From the NCBI GenBank assembly GCA_910584495.1, contig CAJUAR010000091.1, positions 1 through 8,693 on the forward strand: a DNA stretch of 8,693 nucleotides. Direction: 5' to 3'. The notes beneath the pieces are model-generated. The model did no database searches and was not told where the DNA came from. It worked only from the letters and a program-made list of their open reading frames with translations. The position numbers and the translations under genes were made by a program. The stretch comes from an uncultured Muribaculaceae bacterium (lineage in GTDB: Bacteria > Bacteroidota > Bacteroidia > Bacteroidales > Muribaculaceae). Positions 1-6,960 of the stretch are shown one piece after another. Numbering within the stretch: the stretch's first letter is position 1; every line of letters begins with the position of its first letter.

Positions 1-2699
1 GCCTGCGCCGCAGCTACGCGGGCGATGGGCACGCGGAATGGCGAGCAGCTGACGTAGTTCATGCCGAGCTTTGCACAGAAGATAACGGACGAGGGTTCGC
101 CGCCATGTTCGCCGCAGATGCCCACTTTGAGTTCGGGCTTCACGCTGCGACCTTTCTGTACGCCCATGCGAACGAGCTGGCCGACACCAACCTGGTCGAG
201 CACTTCGAAGGGATCGGTTTTGATTACGCCGTGTTCCTTGTAGAATTTGAGGAACTTGGGAGCGTCGTCGCGCGAGAAGCCGAATGTCATCTGGGTAAGG
301 TCGTTTGTACCGAAGGAGAAGAAGTCGGCAACCTGTGCGATTTCGTCGGCAGTGAGAGCGGCGCGGGGTACTTCGATCATTGTACCTACGAGGTAGGGAA
401 CGCTGTCGCCTTTTTCTTCGAATACTTTGACTGCTGTTTCGTTGATGACGTTGGCCTGGTTCTGTAGTTCTTTGAGCGAACCTACCAGGGGCACCATGAT
501 TTCGGGGTGAACGTCGATGCCTCGAGCTTTGCAGGCGAGAGCAGCTTCGATGATGGCGCGGGTCTGCATCTCCGTGATTTCGGGGTAGGTGATACCGAGA
601 CGGCAGCCACGGTGACCGAGCATGGGGTTGAATTCTTCGAGGGAATCAACTTTAGCCTTAACTTCTGCGAGCTCGATGCCGAGTTTGTCAGCGAGTTCCT
701 TCTGAGTTGCGGTCTGATGAGGAACGAATTCGTGCAATGGGGGATCGAGAAGACGGATAGTCACGCCGAAGCCGTCCATAGCTTCGAAGATGCCTTCGAA
801 GTCGCCACGCTGCATGGGAAGGAGTTTTGCAAGGGCTGCACGACGGCCTTCGAGGTCGGAGGCAAGAATCATTTCACGAACAGCGTCGATGCGGTTGCCT
901 TCGAAGAACATGTGTTCTGTACGGCAGAGACCGATGCCCTGAGCTCCGAATTTGCGTGCCTGACGAGCGTCGCGGGGTGTGTCGGCATTGGTGCGGACAT
1001 AAGTTTTGGTGAATTTGTCGGCAAGGTTCATGACAGCGGCAAAGTCGCCGTCGAGAGCCGGTTCGGTTGTGGGAACCTGTCCGTCGTATACTTCGCCGGT
1101 AGAACCGTTGAGCGAAATCCAGTCGCCTTCTTTGTAGACTTTGCCGCCCATTTCGACGGTTTTTGCAACGTAGTCGACTTTGATTTCACCGGCACCGGAG
1201 ACGCAGCATTTGCCCATGCCGCGAGCCACAACGGCAGCGTGCGAAGTCATGCCTCCACGCATTGTGAGGATGCCTTGAGCCACGGCCATACCGCGGAGAT
1301 CTTCGGGTGAAGTTTCGATGCGGACAAGGACTACTTTGCGTTTCTTTTCAGCCCAAGCTTCGGCATCTTCGGCAGAGAATACAATTTGTCCGGAAGCAGC
1401 ACCGGGCGATGCGGGCAGACCTTTTGCGGCTACCTGAGCGCGCTTGAGAGCAGCTTTGTCGAAAACGGGGTGGAGTAGTTCGTCGAGTTTCTGGGGTTCC
1501 ATGCGGGCAAGGACAGTTTTTTCGTCGATGATGCCTGCACGGAGAAGGTCCATGGCAATCTTCACCATGGCAGCACCTGTGCGCTTGCCGTTACGGGTCT
1601 GGAGCATCCAGAGTTTGCCGTCCTGGATTGTGAACTCCATGTCCTGCATGTCTTTGTAGTAGTCTTCGAGCTTGGCAGCGATGGCGAAGAGGTCGTTGGC
1701 GCAGACAGGCATAGACTCTTCGAGAGAAGGATATTTAGCTGAACGTTCTTCTTCGCTGATGCCTTGGAGAGCAGCCCAGCGGCGCGAGCCTTCGATTGTA
1801 ATCTGCTGAGGTGTGCGGATACCGGCAACCACGTCTTCGCCCTGAGCGTTGATGAGGTATTCGCCGTTGAAGATGTTTTCTCCAGTGGCGGCATCGCGGC
1901 TGAAAGCCACACCTGTAGCGGAGTTGTTGCCCATGTTGCCATAGACCATTGCCTGAACGTTAACGGCAGTTCCCCATTCTTCGGGAATCTGGTTCATTCG
2001 GCGGTAGATGATGGCACGTTCGTTCATCCAGCTGTCAAATACTGCGCAGATGCCACCCCAGAGCTGTTCCCATGCATCGTCGGGGAAGTCTTTGCCGGTA
2101 TAGTCTTTGACAGCAGCCTTGAAGAGGACAACGAGTTTTTTGAGGTCTTCAACATCGAGCTCGGTGTCGAGTTTGATGCCTTTTTCCTCTTTGACTTTGT
2201 CCATAATTTCTTCGAAGGGGTCGATGTCCGTTTTCTTTTTGGGTTTCATGCCGAGAACCACATCGCCATACATCTGCACGAAACGGCGGTAGCTGTCCCA
2301 TGCGAAGCGGGGATTTCCGCTTTTCTGAGCGAGTGATTCAACAGTGGCATCGTTCATGCCCAGGTTGAGGACTGTGTCCATCATGCCGGGCATCGAAGCG
2401 CGGGCACCCGAGCGAACAGAAACCAAGAGAGGATTTGCAGGGTCGTTGAATTTTTTTCCTGTAAGTTCTTCAACGTGAGCGATAGCTTTGGTAACGTCGT
2501 CTTTGATGCGGGCAACGACTTCGTCGCGTCCAAACTGAGTGTATTCGTTGCACACTTCGGTGGTGATGGTGAAACCCGGGGGCACGGGCATGCCCAGGAG
2601 GTTCATTTCAGCGAGGTTGGCACCTTTACCGCCAAGGAGATTTCTCATCTCGGCATTACCTTCGGCCTTACCATCGCCAAATGTATAAACTCTTTTCAT
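1..2699 (-). CDS. ppdK: Pyruvate, phosphate dikinase (C-terminus cut by window edge)
   Basis: Cytoplasmic enzyme interconverting pyruvate + ATP + phosphate and PEP + AMP + pyrophosphate, linking pyruvate and PEP pools in glycolysis or gluconeogenesis. The frame is open for 899 codons from ATG at 2699. An ATP-grasp nucleotide-binding domain comes first (KGANLAEM at residues 25-32). The swivelling phosphohistidine domain carries GGMTSHAAVVARG, with the catalytic histidine at H487 and the family's regulatory threonine two residues before it (T485). The C-terminal PEP/pyruvate barrel ends with GICGEHGG, catalytic cysteine C862. From memory the Clostridium symbiosum equivalents are H455 and C831, so about 31 extra residues lie before the histidine; a lysine-rich stretch (KPKKKTD) within the ATP-grasp region fits. 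The frame is still open at base 1 (..RVAAAQ), which resembles the family's final helix, so probably only about ten residues are missing. It has its own promoter rather than reading only from the upstream operon. Identification is near certain. Confidence 0.97.
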   Translation of the reverse strand, partial: MKRVYTFGDGKAEGNAEMRNLLGGKGANLAEMNLLGMPVPPGFTITTEVCNEYTQFGRDEVVARIKDDVTKAIAHVEELTGKKFNDPANPLLVSVRSGARASMPGMMDTVLNLGMNDATVESLAQKSGNPRFAWDSYRRFVQMYGDVVLGMKPKKKTDIDPFEEIMDKVKEEKGIKLDTELDVEDLKKLVVLFKAAVKDYTGKDFPDDAWEQLWGGICAVFDSWMNERAIIYRRMNQIPEEWGTAVNVQAMVYGNMGNNSATGVAFSRDAATGENIFNGEYLINAQGEDVVAGIRTPQQITIEGSRRWAALQGISEEERSAKYPSLEESMPVCANDLFAIAAKLEDYYKDMQDMEFTIQDGKLWMLQTRNGKRTGAAMVKIAMDLLRAGIIDEKTVLARMEPQKLDELLHPVFDKAALKRAQVAAKGLPASPGAASGQIVFSAEDAEAWAEKKRKVVLVRIETSPEDLRGMAVAQGILTMRGGMTSHAAVVARGMGKCCVSGAGEIKVDYVAKTVEMGGKVYKEGDWISLNGSTGEVYDGQVPTTEPALDGDFAAVMNLADKFTKTYVRTNADTPRDARQARKFGAQGIGLCRTEHMFFEGNRIDAVREMILASDLEGRRAALAKLLPMQRGDFEGIFEAMDGFGVTIRLLDPPLHEFVPHQTATQKELADKLGIELAEVKAKVDSLEEFNPMLGHRGCRLGITYPEITEMQTRAIIEAALACKARGIDVHPEIMVPLVGSLKELQNQANVINETAVKVFEEKGDSVPYLVGTMIEVPRAALTADEIAQVADFFSFGTNDLTQMTFGFSRDDAPKFLKFYKEHGVIKTDPFEVLDQVGVGQLVRMGVQKGRSVKPELKVGICGEHGGEPSSVIFCAKLGMNYVSCSPFRVPIARVAAAQ

Positions 2700-2778
2700 T
2701 CGTTAAGATTATAAATAATAAATTAGTGTTCTATGCATGGTTAAGCATGTTGAGCAATGGTGTCTACATGCTACTTTG

Positions 2779-2810
2779 CAAAGTTACTACATTTTGGTGA
2801 AAGACGCAAA
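2779..2810 (-). promoter_or_regulatory. Bacteroidetes-type promoter of ppdK
   Basis: On the minus strand TTTG (2810-2807) is followed after exactly 20 bases by TAACTTTG (2786-2779). This matches the primary sigma factor consensus of Bacteroidetes, TTTG-N19-21-TAnnTTTG, at every fixed position. The start site would fall around 2770-2775, giving a leader of roughly 70-75 bases before ATG at 2699. The last 25 bases of the leader are very AT-rich and have no Shine-Dalgarno motif, as is normal in this phylum. The promoter separates ppdK from the rlmI gene that ends at 2911. It is predicted from sequence only. Confidence 0.75.
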
Positions 2811-2816
2811 ATGTAG
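2787..2816. repeat. Perfect 10-bp inverted repeat inside the ppdK promoter
   Basis: CTACATTTTG (2787-2796) and CAAAATGTAG (2807-2816) are exact reverse complements separated by 10 bases. The right arm contains the -33 box of the ppdK promoter and the left arm abuts its -7 box, so the dyad fills the space between the two elements. Its centre-to-centre arm distance of 20 bp is about two helical turns, as expected for a dimeric regulator's operator. A second, 12-bp perfect palindrome (ACTTTGCAAAGT, 2773-2784) covers the -7 box itself. A transcript terminator for rlmI is less likely because no T-run follows on the minus strand. The operator role is inference and the regulator is unknown. Confidence 0.5.
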
Positions 2817-2910
2817 GCAGCTAAAAAATGAGGACAATTATCAGTTCTTACTTTCTGCTTTTGCATTCTGCCATGCTGTTTTATAACATTTGCTTTTTTT
2901 TATAGAGTAT

Positions 2911-4122
2911 TTATTCCACATAGAGAACGAGGCCTTTGAGGTACTCTCCCTCCGGGTGGTATATGTTTACTGGATGGTCGGCAGGCTGTGTTAGCTGGTG
3001 CAGGATTCGCACTTTGCGGCGGCTTTGAGCTGCGGCACTGAATACAGCCAGTCGGAACTGTTCTTTGCTTACAGCCTGAGAACAAGAGAATGTGAAAAGA
3101 ATGCCTCTGGGGGCAATTTTCTCGAAGGCCTTGGCGTTGAGGCGTCGGTAGCCTTGAAGGGCATTGTGGAGGGCGCTCCTGTGTTTGGCAAAGGCAGGAG
3201 GGTCGAGGATGATGAGGTCGAAATCGCCGGCCTCCATATTGTCGAGGTATTTGAAGGCATCGGTGGCCGCTGCCTGATGAATGTTGCAGTCGTTGAAATT
3301 TAAAGCGACATTTGCATCGGTGAGGGCTATGGCTTTCGATGACGAATCGACAGACACGACTTTTTCAGCTCCGCCGTCAATAGCATAAACCGAGAAGCCT
3401 CCTGTGTAGCAGAACATGTTCAGGACGCGTCGACCTTTGCTGTAGTGGCGCAAGAGGGCACGGTTGTCGCGTTGGTCGACAAAGAAGCCTGTTTTTTGAC
3501 CTCTTAGCCAGTCGACGCGGAAACGGAGGCCATTTTCCATGGCAGTGTCACCGATGAAACTTCCCAGGAGATAGTCGTTCTGAGGGTCGAGGCGTGCCTT
3601 GTAGGGCAGGGTGGTCTCCGATTTATAATAGACACTCTTTATATTTAGTTCCGGCAGCTCGGTCAAAGCATCGGCAATTGCGAAGCGGGCAAAGTGCATG
3701 CCCGGTGAATGAGCCTGCATCACAGCGGTGGAGCCGTAGATATCGACAACAAGACCCGGCAGAAAATCGCCTTCGCCATGAACAAGGCGGTAGGCATCGG
3801 TGCGGGGCGACGGCAGACCTATTGCGCGTCGCAACGCAGATGCTTGTTTGAGGCGGGCCTTATAGAAATCTTCGTCAATTTCTTGCTCGGGGTCGAAGCT
3901 GAGCATACGCACTGCAATGCTTCCGACCTGGAAGTGCCCCCTGCCCAGCAGGCGGCCGTCGTTTGCAGCCACGGTGACGATGTCGCCTTCGTCAATGTCT
4001 TCGGTTTCCGGTTGTGGCATGTGGGTGAGAGCGCCGGAAAACACCCATGGATGAAAGCGGTCGAGCGATTCTTCTTTATTTTTCTTTAGTCGCAGCAGGG
4101 GTGTGTTGTTGTATTGTTCCAT
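2911..4122 (-). CDS. rlmI: RlmI-type class I SAM-dependent 23S rRNA cytosine methyltransferase
   Basis: Predicted to transfer a methyl group from S-adenosylmethionine to C5 of a cytosine in 23S rRNA. The 403 residues are close to the roughly 396 of E. coli RlmI. An N-terminal PUA RNA-binding domain spans about residues 8-75 and includes HPWVFSGAL (24-32). The linker carries the family signature GQKTGFFVDQR (208-218). The Rossmann fold follows with SAM-binding motif I VLNMFCYTGGFSVYA (233-247), motif IV DPPAFAK (307-313) and motif VI TFSCSQAV (344-351). The family uses a cysteine nucleophile; C347 in motif VI is the likely candidate. ATG at 4122 lies 2 bases after the rseP stop, which supports this start and co-transcription with dxr-rseP. 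The family is clear, but the exact target base is assigned only by analogy, and Bacteroidetes members may modify a different site. Confidence 0.92.
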   Translation of the reverse strand: MEQYNNTPLLRLKKNKEESLDRFHPWVFSGALTHMPQPETEDIDEGDIVTVAANDGRLLGRGHFQVGSIAVRMLSFDPEQEIDEDFYKARLKQASALRRAIGLPSPRTDAYRLVHGEGDFLPGLVVDIYGSTAVMQAHSPGMHFARFAIADALTELPELNIKSVYYKSETTLPYKARLDPQNDYLLGSFIGDTAMENGLRFRVDWLRGQKTGFFVDQRDNRALLRHYSKGRRVLNMFCYTGGFSVYAIDGGAEKVVSVDSSSKAIALTDANVALNFNDCNIHQAAATDAFKYLDNMEAGDFDLIILDPPAFAKHRSALHNALQGYRRLNAKAFEKIAPRGILFTFSCSQAVSKEQFRLAVFSAAAQSRRKVRILHQLTQPADHPVNIYHPEGEYLKGLVLYVE

Positions 4123-4124
4123 CG

Positions 4125-5567
4125 TTATTTGATAAAGAATCGATAGATGTCGTTGCCATTGGCATAGAGAAGCAAAAGGATGAGAAAGAAGAAGCCGCAG
4201 GTGTTGGCAATTTCAAGGAAGCGGTCCGACGGACGGCGGCGAGTAATCATTTCCACGAGGAGGAACAGTGTGTGTCCTCCGTCCAGACCGGGGATGGGAA
4301 TGATGTTCATAAATGCCAGGATGATAGAGAGAAAAGCCGTAATTTGCCAGAATGAATACCAGTTCCATGACGATGGGAATAAATCGCCGAGCGTGCCGAA
4401 GCCACCGAGGCTCTGCGCCCCTTCCTTGGTGAAAATCAGGCCGAGCGATGACACATATGTTTTGAGTTGGTCGGTGCCAATTTCCCATCCGCGAGGAATG
4501 GATTGAAGAATACTATAGCGTACCATTTCGTGGTCGAAAATCTTGTAAGGGCTCAGCATCTGTATGCCTATCTTTCCACCGTCGGAAACAGCCACGTCAA
4601 CCATTCGTTCACGGCCATCGGCATCCGCTATGCGCATGGGAACTGTTGTTCCCTTGGCACGCTGGAGAGCCGGCATAAATTCTGTGATGGTAGGAGTTGT
4701 GTCGTTGCCAACGGTGAGAATTCGTTCGCCGGCTAAAATTCCGGCTATGGCTGCGGGGTCGCCATTCTGTGTTTTTGCCACATAGACGGGGATGCGCACA
4801 GTCATAGGACGATAGTCCGAGCCTTTTGTGGCTAAATTTCGGAGGAGTTTTTCGTCTATGATAATTTCGGCAGGTTTGTTGTTGCGGAGAATACCGATTC
4901 TCGCCCCCGGCTGTACCATGTTCCATGCAATGGTATAGTCCTTTGCATCGAGAGTTTTGCCGTTGAGGCTCTGCAGAATGTCGCCGTTTCTGAAACCGGC
5001 ATCCTGCATTTCGGGACTGAAGTCCATGCCTTCGGTCATAGCCTGGAAAGGCACAACGTCGTCGCCCCAGTGGAAAGCTATTCCGATATAGATACAGATT
5101 GCGAGGATAAAATTGAGCACTACACCGGCCACCATTACGCACAGGCGTTGCCATGCGGGCTTTGAGCGAAGTTCCCATGATTGTGGTTCGGATTCGAGCT
5201 GTGTTGCATCTTTCGTTTCGTCAATCATGCCGGCAATGTCGCAGTAACCGCCAAGGGGCACCCAGCCAAGGCCGTAGATGGTGTCTCGCCATGTGGGACG
5301 GCCGTTTTGGCGAGGTTCATGAGGCTTTCCCACTTTGAAGTTGGCAAGTGATCGAGGAGTGCCGTCTTGCTTGTTCCACGCAATAAACTCAAGACGGTTA
5401 GTCATGGGGTTATAGCGCAGAATCGAAAACCAAGGATTGAAGAAAAGATAAAAACGATTGACTTTGACACCGAAAATTCGAGCAAAGATATAATGCCCGA
5501 ACTCGTGGACGGTGACAAGGATTACGAGTGCAAGGATGAGCTGGGCAGCTTTGATGAGTATGTCCAT
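4125..5567 (-). CDS. rseP: RseP family site-2 intramembrane zinc metalloprotease
   Basis: Inner-membrane protease that cuts transmembrane segments, in well-studied relatives anti-sigma factors or leftover signal peptides. It has 480 residues against about 450 in E. coli RseP. The first membrane helix (about 4-26) contains the zinc motif HEFGH (21-25: ligands H21 and H25, catalytic E22). The third ligand is D429 in NIIPIPGLDGGH (421-432). VPLGGY (103-108) and VAGVVLNF (146-153) are family-typical. Two PDZ-like segments are visible, around 180-240 (AGFRNGDILQSLNGK) and 262-330 (AGILAGERILTVGN). Membrane helices are likely near 143-165, 407-425 and 455-470. The family-conserved zone between HEFGH and LGGY is long here (about 78 residues) with an aromatic stretch (FYLFFNPWF, 39-47). 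Its start overlaps the dxr stop by one base, so translation is probably coupled. The natural substrate cannot be told from this window; no sigma or anti-sigma gene is adjacent. Confidence 0.96.
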   Translation of the reverse strand: MDILIKAAQLILALVILVTVHEFGHYIFARIFGVKVNRFYLFFNPWFSILRYNPMTNRLEFIAWNKQDGTPRSLANFKVGKPHEPRQNGRPTWRDTIYGLGWVPLGGYCDIAGMIDETKDATQLESEPQSWELRSKPAWQRLCVMVAGVVLNFILAICIYIGIAFHWGDDVVPFQAMTEGMDFSPEMQDAGFRNGDILQSLNGKTLDAKDYTIAWNMVQPGARIGILRNNKPAEIIIDEKLLRNLATKGSDYRPMTVRIPVYVAKTQNGDPAAIAGILAGERILTVGNDTTPTITEFMPALQRAKGTTVPMRIADADGRERMVDVAVSDGGKIGIQMLSPYKIFDHEMVRYSILQSIPRGWEIGTDQLKTYVSSLGLIFTKEGAQSLGGFGTLGDLFPSSWNWYSFWQITAFLSIILAFMNIIPIPGLDGGHTLFLLVEMITRRRPSDRFLEIANTCGFFFLILLLLYANGNDIYRFFIK

Positions 5568-6736
5568 TAATTTAAAAGAGATTTAACGATTTCAGCGGCA
5601 TGTGCGCGAGCTTCGCTGTTTGTTGCCACATAGTCGTCGTAGACCGGGGCTGAAATGAAGGGGGTTTTAATAAGTGTTTGCTCTATAATAGGATAAATAT
5701 CTCCAAAAGTGATTTTGCCTTCGAGGAAAGCAGCAACAGCAATTTCGTTTGCCGCATTAATGATGCATGCTGTATTTCCTCCTTTTTCAAGGGCGAGATG
5801 TGCCAAAGTGAGGCAAGGGAAACGAACCGGGTCGGGTTTTTCGAAGGTGAGCGAGGAGTAATCTTCAAGGCTGAGATGCTTTTCCGCGCCCTCGAAACGG
5901 GTGTTCTCGCCAAGGGCGTAGGCAATGGGCAATCTCATGTCGGGAAGGCCTAACTGAGCCTTTACTGCACCATCGGTAAATTCCACCATGGAGTGCACAA
6001 TAGATTGAGGATGAACAACAGCCGAAATTCGCTCGGCAGGAACGCCAAAGAGGTGGTAAGCTTCGATGATTTCAAAAGCTTTGTTGAGCATTGTTGCCGA
6101 ATCGATGGTAATTTTCCGCCCCATGTTCCAGTTGGGATGCTTCAGCGCATCGTTGGCTGTGGCTTTGGCAATGCGGTCGGCAGGCCATGTTCGGAACGGA
6201 CCGCCGCTGGCTGTGATGAGCAGACGGTATATATCGGCATGATTTTCTCCTGCAAGGCACTGCGCCACTGCAGAATGTTCGGAATCGACAGGGAAAATGC
6301 GCGATTTAGAACGGCCAAGGCGACTGTTGACCAAATCGCCGGCAACGACAAGGGTTTCTTTGTTGGCCAATGCTATATCCTTGCCGGTATCAATGGCACG
6401 GAGCGTAGGTTCGAGACCGCTATACCCCACAGTTGCAGTTACTACCATGTCGATGTCGTCGGCTTCGACACATTCGGCCAGCGCCTTGGTGCCGGCAGCA
6501 GTGGCAATGCCCAGAGGCTGAAGAGCTTGCCTCAGCCGCGGAAGCAGGTCTTCACGGGCAATAATTGCCAGCCTGGGACGGTGCTTGGAAGCAAGTTCGA
6601 TGAGTTCGTCCACACGGCTGCCGGCAGTGAGAACGACAGCATTGTATCGGCCGTCGGAGCGGCTGACAATATCGAGAGTCTGGCGACCGATTGAACCGGT
6701 TGCGCCAAGAACGGCTAATCGTTTGGAATTTTCCAC
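5567..6736 (-). CDS. dxr: 1-deoxy-D-xylulose 5-phosphate reductoisomerase
   Basis: Cytoplasmic enzyme of the MEP pathway: rearranges and reduces 1-deoxy-D-xylulose 5-phosphate with NADPH to 2-C-methyl-D-erythritol 4-phosphate, the first committed step to isoprenoids (undecaprenyl carrier lipid, quinones). The 389 residues match the usual length. Seen in order: NADPH-binding LGATGSIGRQT (10-20), ANKETLV (124-130), the metal- and substrate-binding DSEHSA (151-156), ASGGPF (176-181), the substrate-binding run HPNWNMGRKI and ITIDSATMLNKA (200-220), and HPQSIVHSM (242-250). The start is GTG at 6736: an in-frame TAA lies directly upstream, and no in-frame ATG occurs before the nucleotide-binding motif, so no other start preserves the protein. 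It is the first gene of the dxr-rseP-rlmI operon, with its own promoter about 30 bases upstream and a TAATG overlap with rseP. Identification is near certain. Confidence 0.98.
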   Translation of the reverse strand: MENSKRLAVLGATGSIGRQTLDIVSRSDGRYNAVVLTAGSRVDELIELASKHRPRLAIIAREDLLPRLRQALQPLGIATAAGTKALAECVEADDIDMVVTATVGYSGLEPTLRAIDTGKDIALANKETLVVAGDLVNSRLGRSKSRIFPVDSEHSAVAQCLAGENHADIYRLLITASGGPFRTWPADRIAKATANDALKHPNWNMGRKITIDSATMLNKAFEIIEAYHLFGVPAERISAVVHPQSIVHSMVEFTDGAVKAQLGLPDMRLPIAYALGENTRFEGAEKHLSLEDYSSLTFEKPDPVRFPCLTLAHLALEKGGNTACIINAANEIAVAAFLEGKITFGDIYPIIEQTLIKTPFISAPVYDDYVATNSEARAHAAEIVKSLLN

Positions 6737-6762
6737 TTAAGCGAGTTGTTGATTATTGACTA

Positions 6763-6793
6763 CAAAGTTACGCAATTAATCTGAAAAGTGAAA
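6763..6793 (-). promoter_or_regulatory. Promoter of the dxr-rseP-rlmI operon
   Basis: The minus strand has TAACTTTG (6770-6763), an exact match to the Bacteroidetes -7 element TAnnTTTG and identical to the -7 box of ppdK. A 3-of-4 match to the -33 element, TTTC (6793-6790), sits 19 bases upstream. The predicted start near 6757 gives a short leader of about 20 bases before the GTG start codon at 6736. It lies in the 224-base divergent gap shared with the lipoprotein gene. It is predicted from sequence only; the -33 box is the weaker half. Confidence 0.65.
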
Positions 6794-6896
6794 ATTCAAA
6801 GTTTTGCGGACTTTAAGAAATGTCTATTAAGTAGCTTCCCTATGACTGTAGATTCGAAAATTGATAAGGTGTTAACAAAATTTAAATCAAAATAAT

Positions 6897-6927
6897 GGTG
6901 GTATGTAAACATGTTAGATTAATTTTG
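6897..6927 (+). promoter_or_regulatory. Probable promoter of the lipoprotein gene
   Basis: TAATTTTG (6920-6927) fits TAnnTTTG exactly and lies 33 bases before the ATG at 6961, predicting a leader of about 28 bases. The -33 position is poor: GGTG at 6897-6900 matches only two of four bases with a 19-base spacer. An 8-bp palindrome, AACATGTT (6908-6915), sits in the spacer and may or may not be meaningful. A strong -7 with a weak -33 box could indicate low basal or activator-dependent transcription, but that is inference. Confidence 0.5.
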
Positions 6928-6960
6928 CAAATCATATAATTCCAATCAGTATCTTAAAAT

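Noticed and set aside
105..2336. Long plus-strand ORFs (120, 267 and 190 residues at 105-467, 507-1310 and 1764-2336)
   Set aside because: They lie entirely antisense to the unmistakable ppdK frame, which carries all catalytic motifs. Their length comes from the codon bias of ppdK; their translations show no recognisable domain.
2475..2714. Plus-strand ORF extending past the ppdK start into the intergenic region
   Set aside because: It is antisense to the N-terminal ATP-grasp region of ppdK, with no promoter or domain of its own.
2709..2748. Two tiny upstream ORFs (MLNHA at 2748-2731 and MHRTLIYYL at 2738-2709, minus strand) in the predicted ppdK leader, considered as a regulatory leader peptide
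   Set aside because: No run of regulatory codons, no attenuator hairpin with a T-run between them and ppdK, and short ATG frames are expected by chance in such AT-rich sequence.
2787..2816. Inverted repeat considered as a Rho-independent terminator of rlmI
   Set aside because: On the minus strand it is followed by TAACTTTGCAAAG rather than a T-run, the stem is AT-rich, and it coincides exactly with a consensus promoter; operator is the better reading.
5993..6694. Plus-strand ORF of 233 residues
   Set aside because: It is a shadow of dxr on the opposite strand, covering its conserved NADPH and substrate motifs; Cys- and Asn-rich translation with no domain.
6786..6890. Short inverted repeats (AAAGT/ACTTT near 6799-6814; TTGAT/ATCAA near 6861-6890) in the divergent gap, considered as operators or riboswitch elements
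   Set aside because: Five-base arms in AT-rich DNA are expected by chance, and no conserved riboswitch core is visible.
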